This document shows positions 1 to 7,392 of a stretch of DNA of 14,883 nucleotides, one piece after another (position 1 is the stretch's first letter; the number at the start of each line of letters is the position of its first letter). A program made the position numbers and the translations under genes. Under the pieces are notes generated by a model. It saw nothing but the letters and a program-made list of their open reading frames with translations. It ran no database searches and was not told the DNA's origin. Origin of the DNA: Lichenicola sp964249915 (GTDB taxonomy: Bacteria; Pseudomonadota; Alphaproteobacteria; Acetobacterales; Acetobacteraceae); contig CAXUEL010000065.1 of the NCBI GenBank assembly GCA_964249915.1, forward strand, positions 1 to 14,883, in the 5' to 3' direction.

Positions 1-1472
1 TCCTCGATCAGGTCGGTCTCCGCTTCCACCGCCTCCACCGCCTCCGCCGCCTCCGCCGCGTCGCCGTCCGAGCCGGGCTGCAGCGACAGCACCACCGGCG
101 CCGCCACGTCGTTGCGCCACGACGGCACCGCGAAGCTGGCCCCCACCTCGTCGCGCTCCCGCACCGCGAAGCCCAGCCGTTCCAGCGCCTGCACCGCCTC
201 GTCCGGCGCCACCGCGAGGCCGCCCAGCCCGGCGATCCGCCCGAACCTGAGCCGGGCCTGGCGCCGCCAGTCCGGCGCCTGTCCCGCCGACACCACCTCG
301 CTCGCCTCGCCGCCGCACAGCTCCAGGATCATCCGGGTCGCCGCCTCCAGCGCCGCCGCCGGCAGCGCCGGGTCGACCCCGCGCTCGAAGCGCTGCCGTG
401 CCTCCGAGACCAGCCCGTGCCGCCGCCCGGACAGCGCGATCCGCACCGGGTCGAACAGCGCGCATTCCACGAACACGCTCGTGGTGGCCTCGGTGCAGCC
501 GGTCGCCTCGCCGCCCATCAGCCCGCCGAACGACTGCACCCCCGCCGCGTCGGCGATCACGCAGTCCTCCGCGTCCGCGACGTAGTCCCGCCCGTCCAGC
601 GCCCGCAGCGTCTCGCCCCCGCCGCGACGCACCGTCAGCACGCCCCCCGACACCGCGTCCGCGTCGAACACGTGCAGCGGCCGCCCCAGGTCGAACGAGA
701 AGAAGTTGGTCACGTCCACCAGCGCGCTGATCGGGCGCAACCCCACCGCCCGCAGCCGCTCCTGCAGCCAGTCCGGCGACTGGCCGTTGCGGACCCCCCG
801 GATCGTCCGTCCCAGCACCAGCGGGCACGCGTCCGGGAACGCGATCGCCCAGCCGATCGGGCTGTCGAACACCCCTTCCACCGTGTCCGCCAGCCACGGC
901 CGCAGGTGCCCCATCCCCGCCGCCGCCAGGTCGCGCGCGATCCCCCGCACCGCCAGCGCGTCGCCGCGGTTCGGCGTCACCGCGATGTCGAACACCGGGT
1001 CGTCCAGCCCGGCATAGTTGGCGTAGCTCTGCCCGGGCGTGGTGTTCGGCGGCAGCTCGGCGATGCCGTCATGCTCTGTGCCCAGCCCCAGCTCGCGGAG
1101 CGAGCACAGCATGCCGTCGCTGCGCTGTCCGCGTATCTCGCCCGCCTTGATGGTGAGGCCGGTGCCCGGGATGAGGCTGCCGGGCGGCGCGAAGATCACC
1201 GAGAGCCCGGCCCGCGCGTTCGGCGCCCCGCAGACCACCTTCACCGGCGGCGCCCCCTCCAGCCCGGTATCCACCGTGCACACCCGCAGCCGGTCCGCGT
1301 TCGGATGCTGGTCCGCCGACAGGATCCGGGCGGTCCGGAAGGCGCTGAGCGCCTCCCCCCGGTTCTCCACCCCCTCGACCTCCAACCCGATCCGGTTCAG
1401 CGCCGCGCACAGCGCCTCCACCGTGGCCTCGGTGTCGAGATGGTCGCGCAGCCACGACAGGGTGAACCTCAT
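1..1472 (-). CDS. pheT: Phenylalanyl-tRNA synthetase beta subunit, 5' part (cut by window edge)
   Basis: PheT is the large subunit of the heterotetrameric cytoplasmic enzyme that charges tRNA-Phe; it carries tRNA-binding and editing domains. The visible protein starts MRFTLSWLRDHL and covers about 490 of the usual ~800 residues; the rest lies left of the window. Seen in order: the OB-fold tRNA-binding domain (about 40-150), the motif TPNRGDALAVRGIARDLAA (about 161-179), VDVTNFF and the following B3/B4 editing region (about 240-320, with GGLMGG), then RHGL...RFERGVDP (about 355-370) and the start of the B5 domain. The frame is open throughout. The start is set by GAGGGG nine bases upstream and by pheS ending only 3 nt before it, so the two genes are surely one operon. 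Around residues 457-483, between PSWRNDV and ETDLIE, there is an Ala/Glu/Val low-complexity stretch encoded by a 9-nt repeat. Confidence 0.95.
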   Translation of the reverse strand, partial: MRFTLSWLRDHLDTEATVEALCAALNRIGLEVEGVENRGEALSAFRTARILSADQHPNADRLRVCTVDTGLEGAPPVKVVCGAPNARAGLSVIFAPPGSLIPGTGLTIKAGEIRGQRSDGMLCSLRELGLGTEHDGIAELPPNTTPGQSYANYAGLDDPVFDIAVTPNRGDALAVRGIARDLAAAGMGHLRPWLADTVEGVFDSPIGWAIAFPDACPLVLGRTIRGVRNGQSPDWLQERLRAVGLRPISALVDVTNFFSFDLGRPLHVFDADAVSGGVLTVRRGGGETLRALDGRDYVADAEDCVIADAAGVQSFGGLMGGEATGCTEATTSVFVECALFDPVRIALSGRRHGLVSEARQRFERGVDPALPAAALEAATRMILELCGGEASEVVSAGQAPDWRRQARLRFGRIAGLGGLAVAPDEAVQALERLGFAVRERDEVGASFAVPSWRNDVAAPVVLSLQPGSDGDAAEAAEAVEAVEAETDLIE

Positions 1473-1475
1473 CCC

Positions 1476-2564
1476 TCAGATCCCCTCGTGCAGCACGGTC
1501 GGCGCGAGCGGGCTCGACCCGTAATGCCGCAGCCAGCGCAGGTCGCTCTCGTACAGCGAGCGCAGGTCGGGGATCGCGTGCTTGAGCATGCACAGCCGCT
1601 CCACCCCCATCCCGAACGCGAACCCCTGCCACGCCCGCGGATCGAGCCCGCAATTGGCCAGCACGCGCGGATGCACCATCCCCGAGCCCAGCACCTCGAG
1701 CCAGTCGCCACCGCCCCCGATCTCCCCGGTGCGCCGGTCCCAGCCGATGTCGATCTCCATCGACGGCTCGGTGAACGGGAAGTACGACGCCCGGAACCGC
1801 ACCGGCAGCGACGGCTGGGCGAAGAACGCCCGCAGGAACTCGATCACCGTGCCCTTGAGGTGCCCCAGCGTGATCGCCTCCGCCCCCGAGGCCGGCCCGA
1901 CCACCAGCCCCTCGCACTGGTGGAACATCGGCGAATGCGTCGCGTCGTGGTCCGCCCGGTAGGTCCGCCCCGGCACGATGATGCGGATCGGCGGCGGCAC
2001 GCTCAGCATGGTGCGTATCTGCACTCCGGAGGTCTGCGTCCTGAGCACGCGCGACGATGGTCCCTCCCCCTGCAGCGGCGGCAGGTAGAAGGTGTCGTGG
2101 TCGGTACGCGCCGGATGGTGTGCCGGCGTGTTGAGGGCGGAGAAGTTGTGCCAGTCGGTCTCGATGTCCGGCCCTTCCGCGACGGAGAACCCCATCGCCC
2201 CGAAGATCGCCACCATCTCCTCGACCGTCCGGCTCAGCGGATGGATCAGGCCCTGCGGCTCCGGCGCCACCGGCAGGGTCACGTCCACCCGCTCCGCCAG
2301 CAGCCGCGCCTCCAGCGCCCCGGCCTCGATCGCCCGCCCACGCGCCTCGATCGCCGCACCCAGCTCGTCGCGCAGCGCGTTCAGCGCCGCCCCGCGCACG
2401 CGCCGCTCCTCCGGCGACGCCCGGCCCAGCTCCTTGAGCAGCGCCGTCAGCCGCCCCGACCGGCCGAGCACGCCCACGCGCACCGCATCCCAGGCACGCG
2501 CGTCGGCGGCCGCATCCAGCGCCCGCAGCGTGTCCTGCTTCAGCGCGTCGAGATCATTGGACAT
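1476..2564 (-). CDS. pheS: Phenylalanyl-tRNA synthetase alpha subunit
   Basis: PheS is the catalytic alpha subunit of phenylalanyl-tRNA synthetase (class II): it activates Phe with ATP and transfers it to tRNA-Phe as part of an alpha2-beta2 complex with PheT. The 362-residue length is normal. Seen: an N-terminal helical (coiled-coil) region (about 1-95), GFSVAEGPDIETDWHNF (125-141), the class II core with LRTQTSGVQIR (174-184), HSPMFHQCEG (210-219, motif 2) and FGMGVERLCMLK (317-328, motif 3). I chose the ATG at 2564 (MSNDLDALK) over an in-frame ATG at 2645 because AGGA lies about 8 nt upstream and the extra 27 residues do not look like PheS. pheT follows after 3 nt. The usual upstream neighbour rplT is separated from pheS by an opposed small gene, so pheS probably has its own promoter between 2565 and 3049. 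Confidence 0.98.
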   Translation of the reverse strand: MSNDLDALKQDTLRALDAAADARAWDAVRVGVLGRSGRLTALLKELGRASPEERRVRGAALNALRDELGAAIEARGRAIEAGALEARLLAERVDVTLPVAPEPQGLIHPLSRTVEEMVAIFGAMGFSVAEGPDIETDWHNFSALNTPAHHPARTDHDTFYLPPLQGEGPSSRVLRTQTSGVQIRTMLSVPPPIRIIVPGRTYRADHDATHSPMFHQCEGLVVGPASGAEAITLGHLKGTVIEFLRAFFAQPSLPVRFRASYFPFTEPSMEIDIGWDRRTGEIGGGGDWLEVLGSGMVHPRVLANCGLDPRAWQGFAFGMGVERLCMLKHAIPDLRSLYESDLRWLRHYGSSPLAPTVLHEGI

Positions 2565-3049
2565 GGACCATCCTCGGCGAAGGCCAGGGCGTCCGCCCGC
2601 GGCATCGATCTGCTTGGCACCTCGCTTCCTTCGGAACACGGGCATCGAAAGCGGTCACTGCCTTAGCGGATGACAGGCACAGGAACCAGGGCGGCCAGCA
2701 GGAACTCGCCGGGTGACAGGGTGGGTTCCGCACAGCCTCCGATCCTGCCCCACCGCCGCCGGATCCGGAGGCGCCGCACCGGCGACGAACGGCAGCTTGA
2801 TCCCCGACCCCACAGTCCCGGGATGGGCATGGTGGCAGCGAAGAAGACGATCGAGCGGAGTCGCACTCCGGCGGATCGAGACTCGTGGTCGAGCCACCAG
2901 ACGCATCGAATCGGAATCGTGATCAAATTTAAGATCACATAACGGCGAGATGTGTTAATAAAACGCTTATCGCCGGCTCGTGCCCCTGCAATCAGGCGCC
3001 GGCGACTGGAGGGCGCCTGGTCCTTCCGCCTGCACCACGGGAGCCGACG
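2565..3049. other. Intergenic region upstream of pheS and of the small plus-strand gene
   Basis: This 485-bp stretch between two divergent genes has no convincing gene; the open frames in it have no recognisable product. It must hold the promoters of pheST (minus) and of the gene at 3050 (plus). The only clearly AT-rich part is about 2919-2970, which carries two inverted repeats, one at 2919-2938 and one with arms CGGCGA (2943-2948) and TCGCCG (2970-2975). I found no Phe-rich leader peptide or T-box-like structure. Confidence 0.6.
2919..2938. promoter_or_regulatory. Inverted repeat GTGATC-N8-GATCAC, possible operator
   Basis: Perfect 6-bp arms GTGATC and GATCAC surround an all-A/T centre (AAATTTAA), in the most AT-rich part of the pheS/small-gene intergenic region, 112 nt before the ATG at 3050 and 355 nt from the pheS start. 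The layout resembles a dimeric transcription-factor site. The spacing does not match a CRP site (TGTGA-N6-TCACA). Which gene it would control cannot be told from sequence. Confidence 0.35.
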
Positions 3050-3346
3050 ATGGCGCGTTACCGCGTTTATCTGATGGATGAGGCCCAGTTCGTTCAAGGC
3101 ACCGCGGTCGTGGAATGCGCGGGCGATGCCGACGCGGTGGATCACGCCCGGACGATGATCCGGCCGGGTGGCCGGGTGGACCTTTGGACCGACGACGTGC
3201 TGCCCAGCGGGCTGATCGGCTGGTTCCACTCCGACTCCGACCCGTTCAGCTTCGCCCTGGTCCGCCGCATCCGCGTCCGGCCGACGCGCGGCAACCCGCC
3301 CGCGACCAGGCCGGTGGTCGAGTGGCGCCGGCTGTGCCTCGCCTAG
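3050..3346 (+). CDS. Small conserved-looking protein of unknown function (98 aa)
   Basis: I do not recognise a named family. The protein begins MARYRVYLMDEAQF and contains a regular alternation of charged and hydrophobic residues (for example AVDHARTMIRPGG and VDLWTDDV at about 29-49), typical of a small folded soluble protein; it has no signal peptide or membrane segment. GGGAG at 3039-3043 sits six bases before the ATG, a good ribosome binding site. The style resembles short uncharacterised alphaproteobacterial proteins that begin M-x-R-Y-x-V/F-x-L, which is recall, not a database result. It lies on the opposite strand between rplT and pheS, genes that are usually adjacent, and converges on rplT with a 57-nt gap. 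Confidence 0.6.
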   Translation: MARYRVYLMDEAQFVQGTAVVECAGDADAVDHARTMIRPGGRVDLWTDDVLPSGLIGWFHSDSDPFSFALVRRIRVRPTRGNPPATRPVVEWRRLCLA

Positions 3347-3362
3347 CGGGCGTCCGCAGGAA

Positions 3363-3387
3363 CGGGCCCCCCCGGAGGAGCGGCCCG
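3363..3387. terminator. Hairpin between convergent genes, possible terminator
   Basis: Arms CGGGCC (3363-3368) and GGCCCG (3382-3387) enclose a 13-nt loop in the 57-nt gap between the small plus-strand gene and the 3' end of rplT. The place suits a shared terminator, but neither side has a clear T-run, so the call rests on position and symmetry only. Confidence 0.3.
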
Positions 3388-3403
3388 ATCGGGAAGCCAG
3401 CGC

Positions 3404-3763
3404 TCAGGCGGCGATCGCCGCCTGCACCTTGGCGACGATCACGGCGAACGACGCCGGGTCGTCATAGGCGATCGCCGCCAGCACCTTGCGATCGATGGTG
3501 ATCTCCGCCTTGTTCAGCCCGGCGATGAAGCGCGAGTAGGTCAGCCCGTGCTCGCGCACGGCGGCGTTGATGCGCTGGATCCACAGGCCGCGGAAGTCGC
3601 GCTTCTTGTTGCGCCGGTCGCGGTAGGCGTACTGGAGCGACTTCTCCAGCCGTTCCAGCGCGATGCGGTAGTTGGTCGAGGACCGGCCGACGAAGCCCTT
3701 GCTCTGGGCCAGGACCTTCTTGTGACGGGCGTGCGTGGTGACGCCCCGCTTGACGCGTGCCAT
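3404..3763 (-). CDS. rplT: 50S ribosomal protein L20
   Basis: L20 binds 23S rRNA and is needed early in assembly of the large ribosomal subunit. The 119-residue protein is full length and carries the family pattern: MARVKRGVTTHARHKKVL at the start, the very basic middle YRDRRNKKRDFRGLWIQRIN (about 46-65) and the compact C-terminal RNA-binding domain ending AAIAA. Its ribosome binding site GAGGAG overlaps the rpmI stop codon (TGAGGAG), so translation of the two genes is likely coupled. The intergenic gap to rpmI is 14 nt. In many bacteria L20 represses its own operon by binding the leader mRNA; no such leader structure could be recognised here. Confidence 0.99.
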   Translation of the reverse strand: MARVKRGVTTHARHKKVLAQSKGFVGRSSTNYRIALERLEKSLQYAYRDRRNKKRDFRGLWIQRINAAVREHGLTYSRFIAGLNKAEITIDRKVLAAIAYDDPASFAVIVAKVQAAIAA

Positions 3764-3777
3764 GGGTCAGATGCTCC

Positions 3778-3981
3778 TCAGGCCAGCCCGTAGGGGGCCC
3801 ACTGCTTCACCGTCTTGCCGTCCATCTCGGTCAGCGTCTGGGAGCCGCGGTTGGTCCGCTTCATCTTCTGCGAGCGGTTGATCAGGCCGTGGCGCTTGTT
3901 GCCGGGTCCTGCGAGCACCTTGCCGGTCGCGGTGATCTTGAACCGCTTCTTGACCGACGACTTGGTCTTCATCTTGGGCAT
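3778..3981 (-). CDS. rpmI: 50S ribosomal protein L35
   Basis: L35 is a small basic protein of the large ribosomal subunit. The 67 residues are full length, starting MPKMKTKSSVKKRFKITATG, with the typical KRHGLINRSQKMKR (29-42). A strong ribosome binding site GAGGAG (3989-3994) is 7 nt before the ATG. It is the first gene of a short rpmI-rplT operon. infC, which precedes rpmI in many bacteria, is not here; the next gene upstream on this strand encodes a cyclic-di-GMP enzyme about 500 bp away. Confidence 0.99.
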   Translation of the reverse strand: MPKMKTKSSVKKRFKITATGKVLAGPGNKRHGLINRSQKMKRTNRGSQTLTEMDGKTVKQWAPYGLA

Positions 3982-4479
3982 TTGGCTACTCCTCGTGCTG
4001 GAGCTGCCCTCCCCCGCCCGAAGGCCCTGGGCGACCCACCTGGATCACGAGCGCAGCCGTCACGGCCGGGCATGCCCTTCCAGGCCCGGACGCGTGAACG
4101 CGCCAGTCCCTAGAGCACCCACAGTTCCGAAGCAAGCAATCCGACGTTTTGCAGAAGAAAGGGGATCGGACATCATCCTTGAACGGCGGCGCACGGTTGC
4201 CGGCCTTCCGGCACCTCGTATGGAAACCAGTTCGGCATCCAAGGAGTGGCGGAGCGTCGGCTCTAACTGCGGCAGTGCCGACACTGGCATGAGGTTGGTG
4301 TTCTCAGCACGGTGTCCCTGACCCCTGTCACAGGGCGTCAACATCCACGGGGAAGAGGGGCGACATCCTGGCCAGCCGCTCGATCAGCCGGACACCGGCA
4401 ACTGGCAATCCTTCAGCCGGCCCAAGCGTCGCCAGCTCACCGAGCAGCTTGAGCCCGACCGGGACGGACGTCCTCGCCG
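3982..4479. other. Intergenic region upstream of rpmI
   Basis: About 500 bp without a convincing gene. It must hold the promoter and leader of rpmI-rplT. On the minus strand TTGCTT then 17 nt then TAGGGA, about 130-160 nt before rpmI, is a weak promoter candidate. Small symmetries: CCCTGT-C-ACAGGG at 4323-4335, TGCCGG-CCTT-CCGGCA at 4198-4213 and GGGCATGCCC near 4067. An open frame running from the end of the EAL gene to 4328 (minus strand, ending in PLFPVDVDAL) looks protein-like over about 45 codons but has no good start and no recognised family. Confidence 0.5.
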
Positions 4480-6795
4480 TCAGCCACCCAGCCCCTGCCC
4501 CGCCAGCACCGCCTCCACCTGCTCCACCGTCATCGGCCGCCCCAGCAGGTAGCCCTGCACGAACCCGCACCCCGCCGCCTTGAGCGCCTGGAGCTGCATC
4601 TCCGTCTCCACTCCCTCGGCGACGATGTCGAGCTCCAGGGCCTGCCCGAGCGCGATGATCGTGTCCACGATCGCCCGCGTGCTCGGCCGCGTCAGCATGC
4701 GCGCTACGAACGAGCGGTCGATCTTGATCGCATCCAGCGTGTAGCGGTCCAGATAGCTCAGCGACGAGTAGCCGGTGCCAAAATCGTCCAGCGCGATCCG
4801 CACCCCCATCGCCCGGATCTGCCCCAGGATCGCATCCACCCGCTCCGGCTGCTGCAGCAGCACGCTTTCCGTCACCTCGATCTGCAGCAGCTGCGGATCG
4901 AGCGCCGTGTCCGCCAGCACCGCCTGCACGCCGTCCAGGAACCGCCGGTCCTGGAACTCGACCGCCGAGCTGTTCACGCTCAGCCGCAGCAGGGCGCCCG
5001 GAAACCGGTCGCGCCAGCGCCCCATCTGCGCGCACGCCTCCCCCAGCACCCAGCGGCCGATGCCGCGGATCAGCCCGGTCTCCTCCGCCACCGCGATGAA
5101 GCCGCCCGGCGCCACCAGCCCGCGCTCCGGATGCTGCCAGCGCACCAGCGCCTCCACCCCGGCGATGGCGCCGGTCAGCGCGTTGCAGATCGGCTGGTAG
5201 TGCAGGATGAACTCGCCCCGCCCGACCGCATTCTGCAGGTCGGTCTGCAACGCCAGTGCCGCCACCGCGTCGGCCCGCATGGTGGCCGCGAACACGCTGT
5301 AGCTGCCGGCCTCGGTGCGCTTGGCCTGGTACATCGCGATGTCGGCGTCGCGCATCAGCTCCTCGGGCTGACCGTAGCGCCCGGTGTCCAGCACCACGCC
5401 GATGCTGCAGGAGGAGAAGATCTCCTGCTTGCCGAGCCAGACCGGCTGACGCATCGCGGCGATGATCCGCTCCGCCGTACCGACCGCCGCCGACGCCTCG
5501 TCCACGTCTTCCATCAGCAGCACGAACTCGTCGCCGCCGATCCGCGCCAGCGTGTCCTGCGGACGCGCGCAGGCACGCAGCCGGTGCGCCACCTCCATCA
5601 GCAGCAGGTCGCCGGCACGGTGGCCCAGGCTGTCGTTGACCAGCTTGAACCGGTCCAGGTCCATGAACAGCACCGCGCACCGGCTGCCCGAGCCCATCCC
5701 GGCCCGCACCATGGCGACGTTCAGCCGGTTCATGAAGTAGGTGCGGTTGCTGAGCTTGGTCAGGTCGTCGTGGAACGCCGCGTAGCTGAGCTGCGCCTCC
5801 ACCCGCTTGCGCTCGCGTATCTCCTGCTCCAGCAGCACGTTCTCGGCGGCCGCGAACCGCGCCCGGATCACCGTCTCCTCGGCCTGCTTGCGGTCGCTCA
5901 CGTCGCGCTGCACCGACACCCAATGCGTGTACCAGCCCACCTCGTTCGCCACCGGCACGATGCTGAGCTCGACCCAGAACCCCTGCCCGTCCTTGCGCCG
6001 GTTGAACAGCTCGACCTCGATCGGCTCCCAGCGCGACAGCGCCTGGCGCAGCCGGTCCAGCACCGCACGGTCGGTGTGGGGACCTTGCAGGATGCGCGGG
6101 GTCAGCCCGAGCACCTCCGCCTCCTCGTAGCCGGTGGTCCGGGTGAAGGCGGCGTTGCAGTACACGATCCGCGGCCCGGGCAGGTCGATCGGCTCCGCCT
6201 CGGTGATCAGCACCGCGTCGTTCGCGTTCACCACCACCGACTCCAGCAGCCGCAGCCGCTCGGTGTCGACGCGCGGCTGCGACGACGGCTGTCCGTCGAT
6301 CTGCCTGCGCAGGACGAACAGCTCGAACAGCACCGAGACCTGCGCGCCGTGCGTGCGCAGCACGTAGGTCTGCGCAGCGCTCAGCCCGGCGCGACGCGCC
6401 AGGTCGGCCACCACCAGCACGCCGGACAGCGACGCGTCGACTCCGTTGGTCACCCGGACCGAGGCGACGAACCGGATCGCGCCCGGCCCGCTCCCCATCG
6501 CGTCCAGGCCCGGCTCGACCGACAGGTCGTTGATGATGCGCAGGTCGTCGTCACCGGCCTCGCTCGCGGCCGCCAGCACCCGGCGGTCGATCGCGTCGTC
6601 GCCCAGCGCGTCGAGCCCGTAGGAGGCGCCCAGGGTGAACCCCTTTGCCTCGTGGAAGAAGAACGCGGCCACCGGGCATCCGGCAGCGTGCGCCGCACTC
6701 CGCACCACCTGGCCCAAGGCCGGCCCGATCCGCATGCGCGACGCGGACCGCACCACCGCCGCGACCACCTCCTCGTTCATCATGCCGGGCCGCAT
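4480..6795 (-). CDS. Cyclic-di-GMP enzyme: GAF-like, PAS, GGDEF and EAL domains
   Basis: A cytosolic signalling protein expected to make (GGDEF) and/or degrade (EAL) cyclic-di-GMP under control of N-terminal sensors; no membrane segments are seen. Order: GAF-like region (about 10-165), PAS (about 180-305, NAAFTRTTGYEEAEVLG at 214-230), a helical linker rich in charged residues (310-335), GGDEF (about 335-500) and EAL (about 515-765). GGDEF is intact (420-424) with an I-site RPQD (411-414) five residues before it. EAL residues are all present: EAL 548-550, N608, E640, DDFGTGYSSL 670-679, K691, E727, Q747. The PAS resembles LOV domains (RILQGPHTD) but has Pro where LOV has its photoactive Cys. 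The start is uncertain: ATGs at 6795, 6783 and 6780. The second fits better with AGGA 11 nt upstream, because the first has AGG touching it. Monocistronic. Confidence 0.95.
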   Translation of the reverse strand: MRPGMMNEEVVAAVVRSASRMRIGPALGQVVRSAAHAAGCPVAAFFFHEAKGFTLGASYGLDALGDDAIDRRVLAAASEAGDDDLRIINDLSVEPGLDAMGSGPGAIRFVASVRVTNGVDASLSGVLVVADLARRAGLSAAQTYVLRTHGAQVSVLFELFVLRRQIDGQPSSQPRVDTERLRLLESVVVNANDAVLITEAEPIDLPGPRIVYCNAAFTRTTGYEEAEVLGLTPRILQGPHTDRAVLDRLRQALSRWEPIEVELFNRRKDGQGFWVELSIVPVANEVGWYTHWVSVQRDVSDRKQAEETVIRARFAAAENVLLEQEIRERKRVEAQLSYAAFHDDLTKLSNRTYFMNRLNVAMVRAGMGSGSRCAVLFMDLDRFKLVNDSLGHRAGDLLLMEVAHRLRACARPQDTLARIGGDEFVLLMEDVDEASAAVGTAERIIAAMRQPVWLGKQEIFSSCSIGVVLDTGRYGQPEELMRDADIAMYQAKRTEAGSYSVFAATMRADAVAALALQTDLQNAVGRGEFILHYQPICNALTGAIAGVEALVRWQHPERGLVAPGGFIAVAEETGLIRGIGRWVLGEACAQMGRWRDRFPGALLRLSVNSSAVEFQDRRFLDGVQAVLADTALDPQLLQIEVTESVLLQQPERVDAILGQIRAMGVRIALDDFGTGYSSLSYLDRYTLDAIKIDRSFVARMLTRPSTRAIVDTIIALGQALELDIVAEGVETEMQLQALKAAGCGFVQGYLLGRPMTVEQVEAVLAGQGLGG

Positions 6796-6902
6796 CCTGC
6801 CGCCGACGCCCGCGGCAGCGCGGACGCGCTGCCGCGCCGCAGGACGAACCCCGCCTCCTTGACCAACACTTGCAGACTGCCCATCCCGACCCCGGCAACC
6901 AT
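6780..6902 (-). CDS. Possible 40-codon leader ORF overlapping the GGDEF/EAL start
   Basis: Starts ATG at 6902 with GGAAG five bases upstream and reads MVAGVGMGSLQVLVKEAG..., ending CGPA. Its TGA overlaps the internal ATG at 6783 of the cyclic-di-GMP gene as ATGA, the usual arrangement for translational coupling. No family is recognised, and in GC-rich DNA such a frame can arise by chance; I give it low confidence as a real peptide. Confidence 0.25.
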   Translation of the reverse strand: MVAGVGMGSLQVLVKEAGFVLRRGSASALPRASAAGCGPA

Positions 6903-7392
6903 GACCGCTTCCGCACCACGTCGGGTGCTACGATCATCAACTGCAGATAGCATGAATTTTTCGATAATGGACGCAAAATCACCGGTAGGGCTGGACTGCC
7001 GCCGCGGCTTGCCCGCGCATCGAACCGTCCGAACCAGGCCATGGAGCGATTCACGCCTGGACGCGGCCAGGCGCCGCGCCGCGTGTCCAGCACCGATCCG
7101 GGTCCCACCCGACGCGGCCGACGAGCGCGAAGCGGCATCGTCCGGATAGCGCTGACAGCCGAGCGACGGAACGCCCGAACGGCACATGGACGCTGGCCGC
7201 GAACGGCCGGGTCCAGCCTCCGCTCCCCATCCCGTTCCCGGGCGCAACTGCTGGTCCGGGAGCCCCGTTCCCGGCCGACCCGCCCGGCCCGGCGCTGAAC
7301 CACACGTGACTCCCCTCGGCCTTTCGCGGTCACGCCTGCGGCAACACCTATGTCCTCGCCGCTGCAGCCTGGCGCCGGCCGAGGAGTTCCCG
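6796..7392. other. Divergent intergenic region between the GGDEF/EAL gene and the flavoprotein gene
   Basis: Nearly 600 bp between divergent genes, without a firm gene. The AT-rich segment 6935-6985 is the likeliest promoter area for the cyclic-di-GMP gene; no good -35/-10 pair stands out. A hairpin with arms CGCCTGG (7054-7060) and CCAGGCG (7067-7073) is present without a T-run. Confidence 0.5.
6811..6836 (-). repeat. Long GC-rich inverted repeat in the 5' leader of the GGDEF/EAL gene
   Basis: Twelve-base arms CGCGGCAGCGCG (6811-6822) and CGCGCTGCCGCG (6825-6836) are perfect complements, separated by two bases. In mRNA this would form a hairpin of about 11 bp with a four-base loop, 16 nt before the most upstream ATG and about 28 nt before the more likely one. 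It could limit translation or pause transcription. It lacks a T-run on the minus strand, so it is not a standard terminator. Confidence 0.5.

Noticed and set aside
417..2666. Open frame of 749 codons on the plus strand across pheT and pheS
   Set aside because: Antisense shadow: Arg/His/Pro/Gln-rich with no domain, while pheS and pheT are certain on the other strand.
2663..3229. Minus-strand open frame upstream of pheS
   Set aside because: No recognisable product; it overlaps the small plus-strand gene, which has a better ribosome binding site, and its composition looks like intergenic DNA.
4060..4344. 94-codon minus-strand frame upstream of rpmI
   Set aside because: No good ribosome binding site and a sequence that does not look like a folded protein; more likely the rpmI leader and intergenic DNA.
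5131..7149. Open frame of 672 codons on the plus strand across the GGDEF/EAL gene
   Set aside because: Antisense shadow of a gene whose catalytic motifs are all readable on the minus strand.
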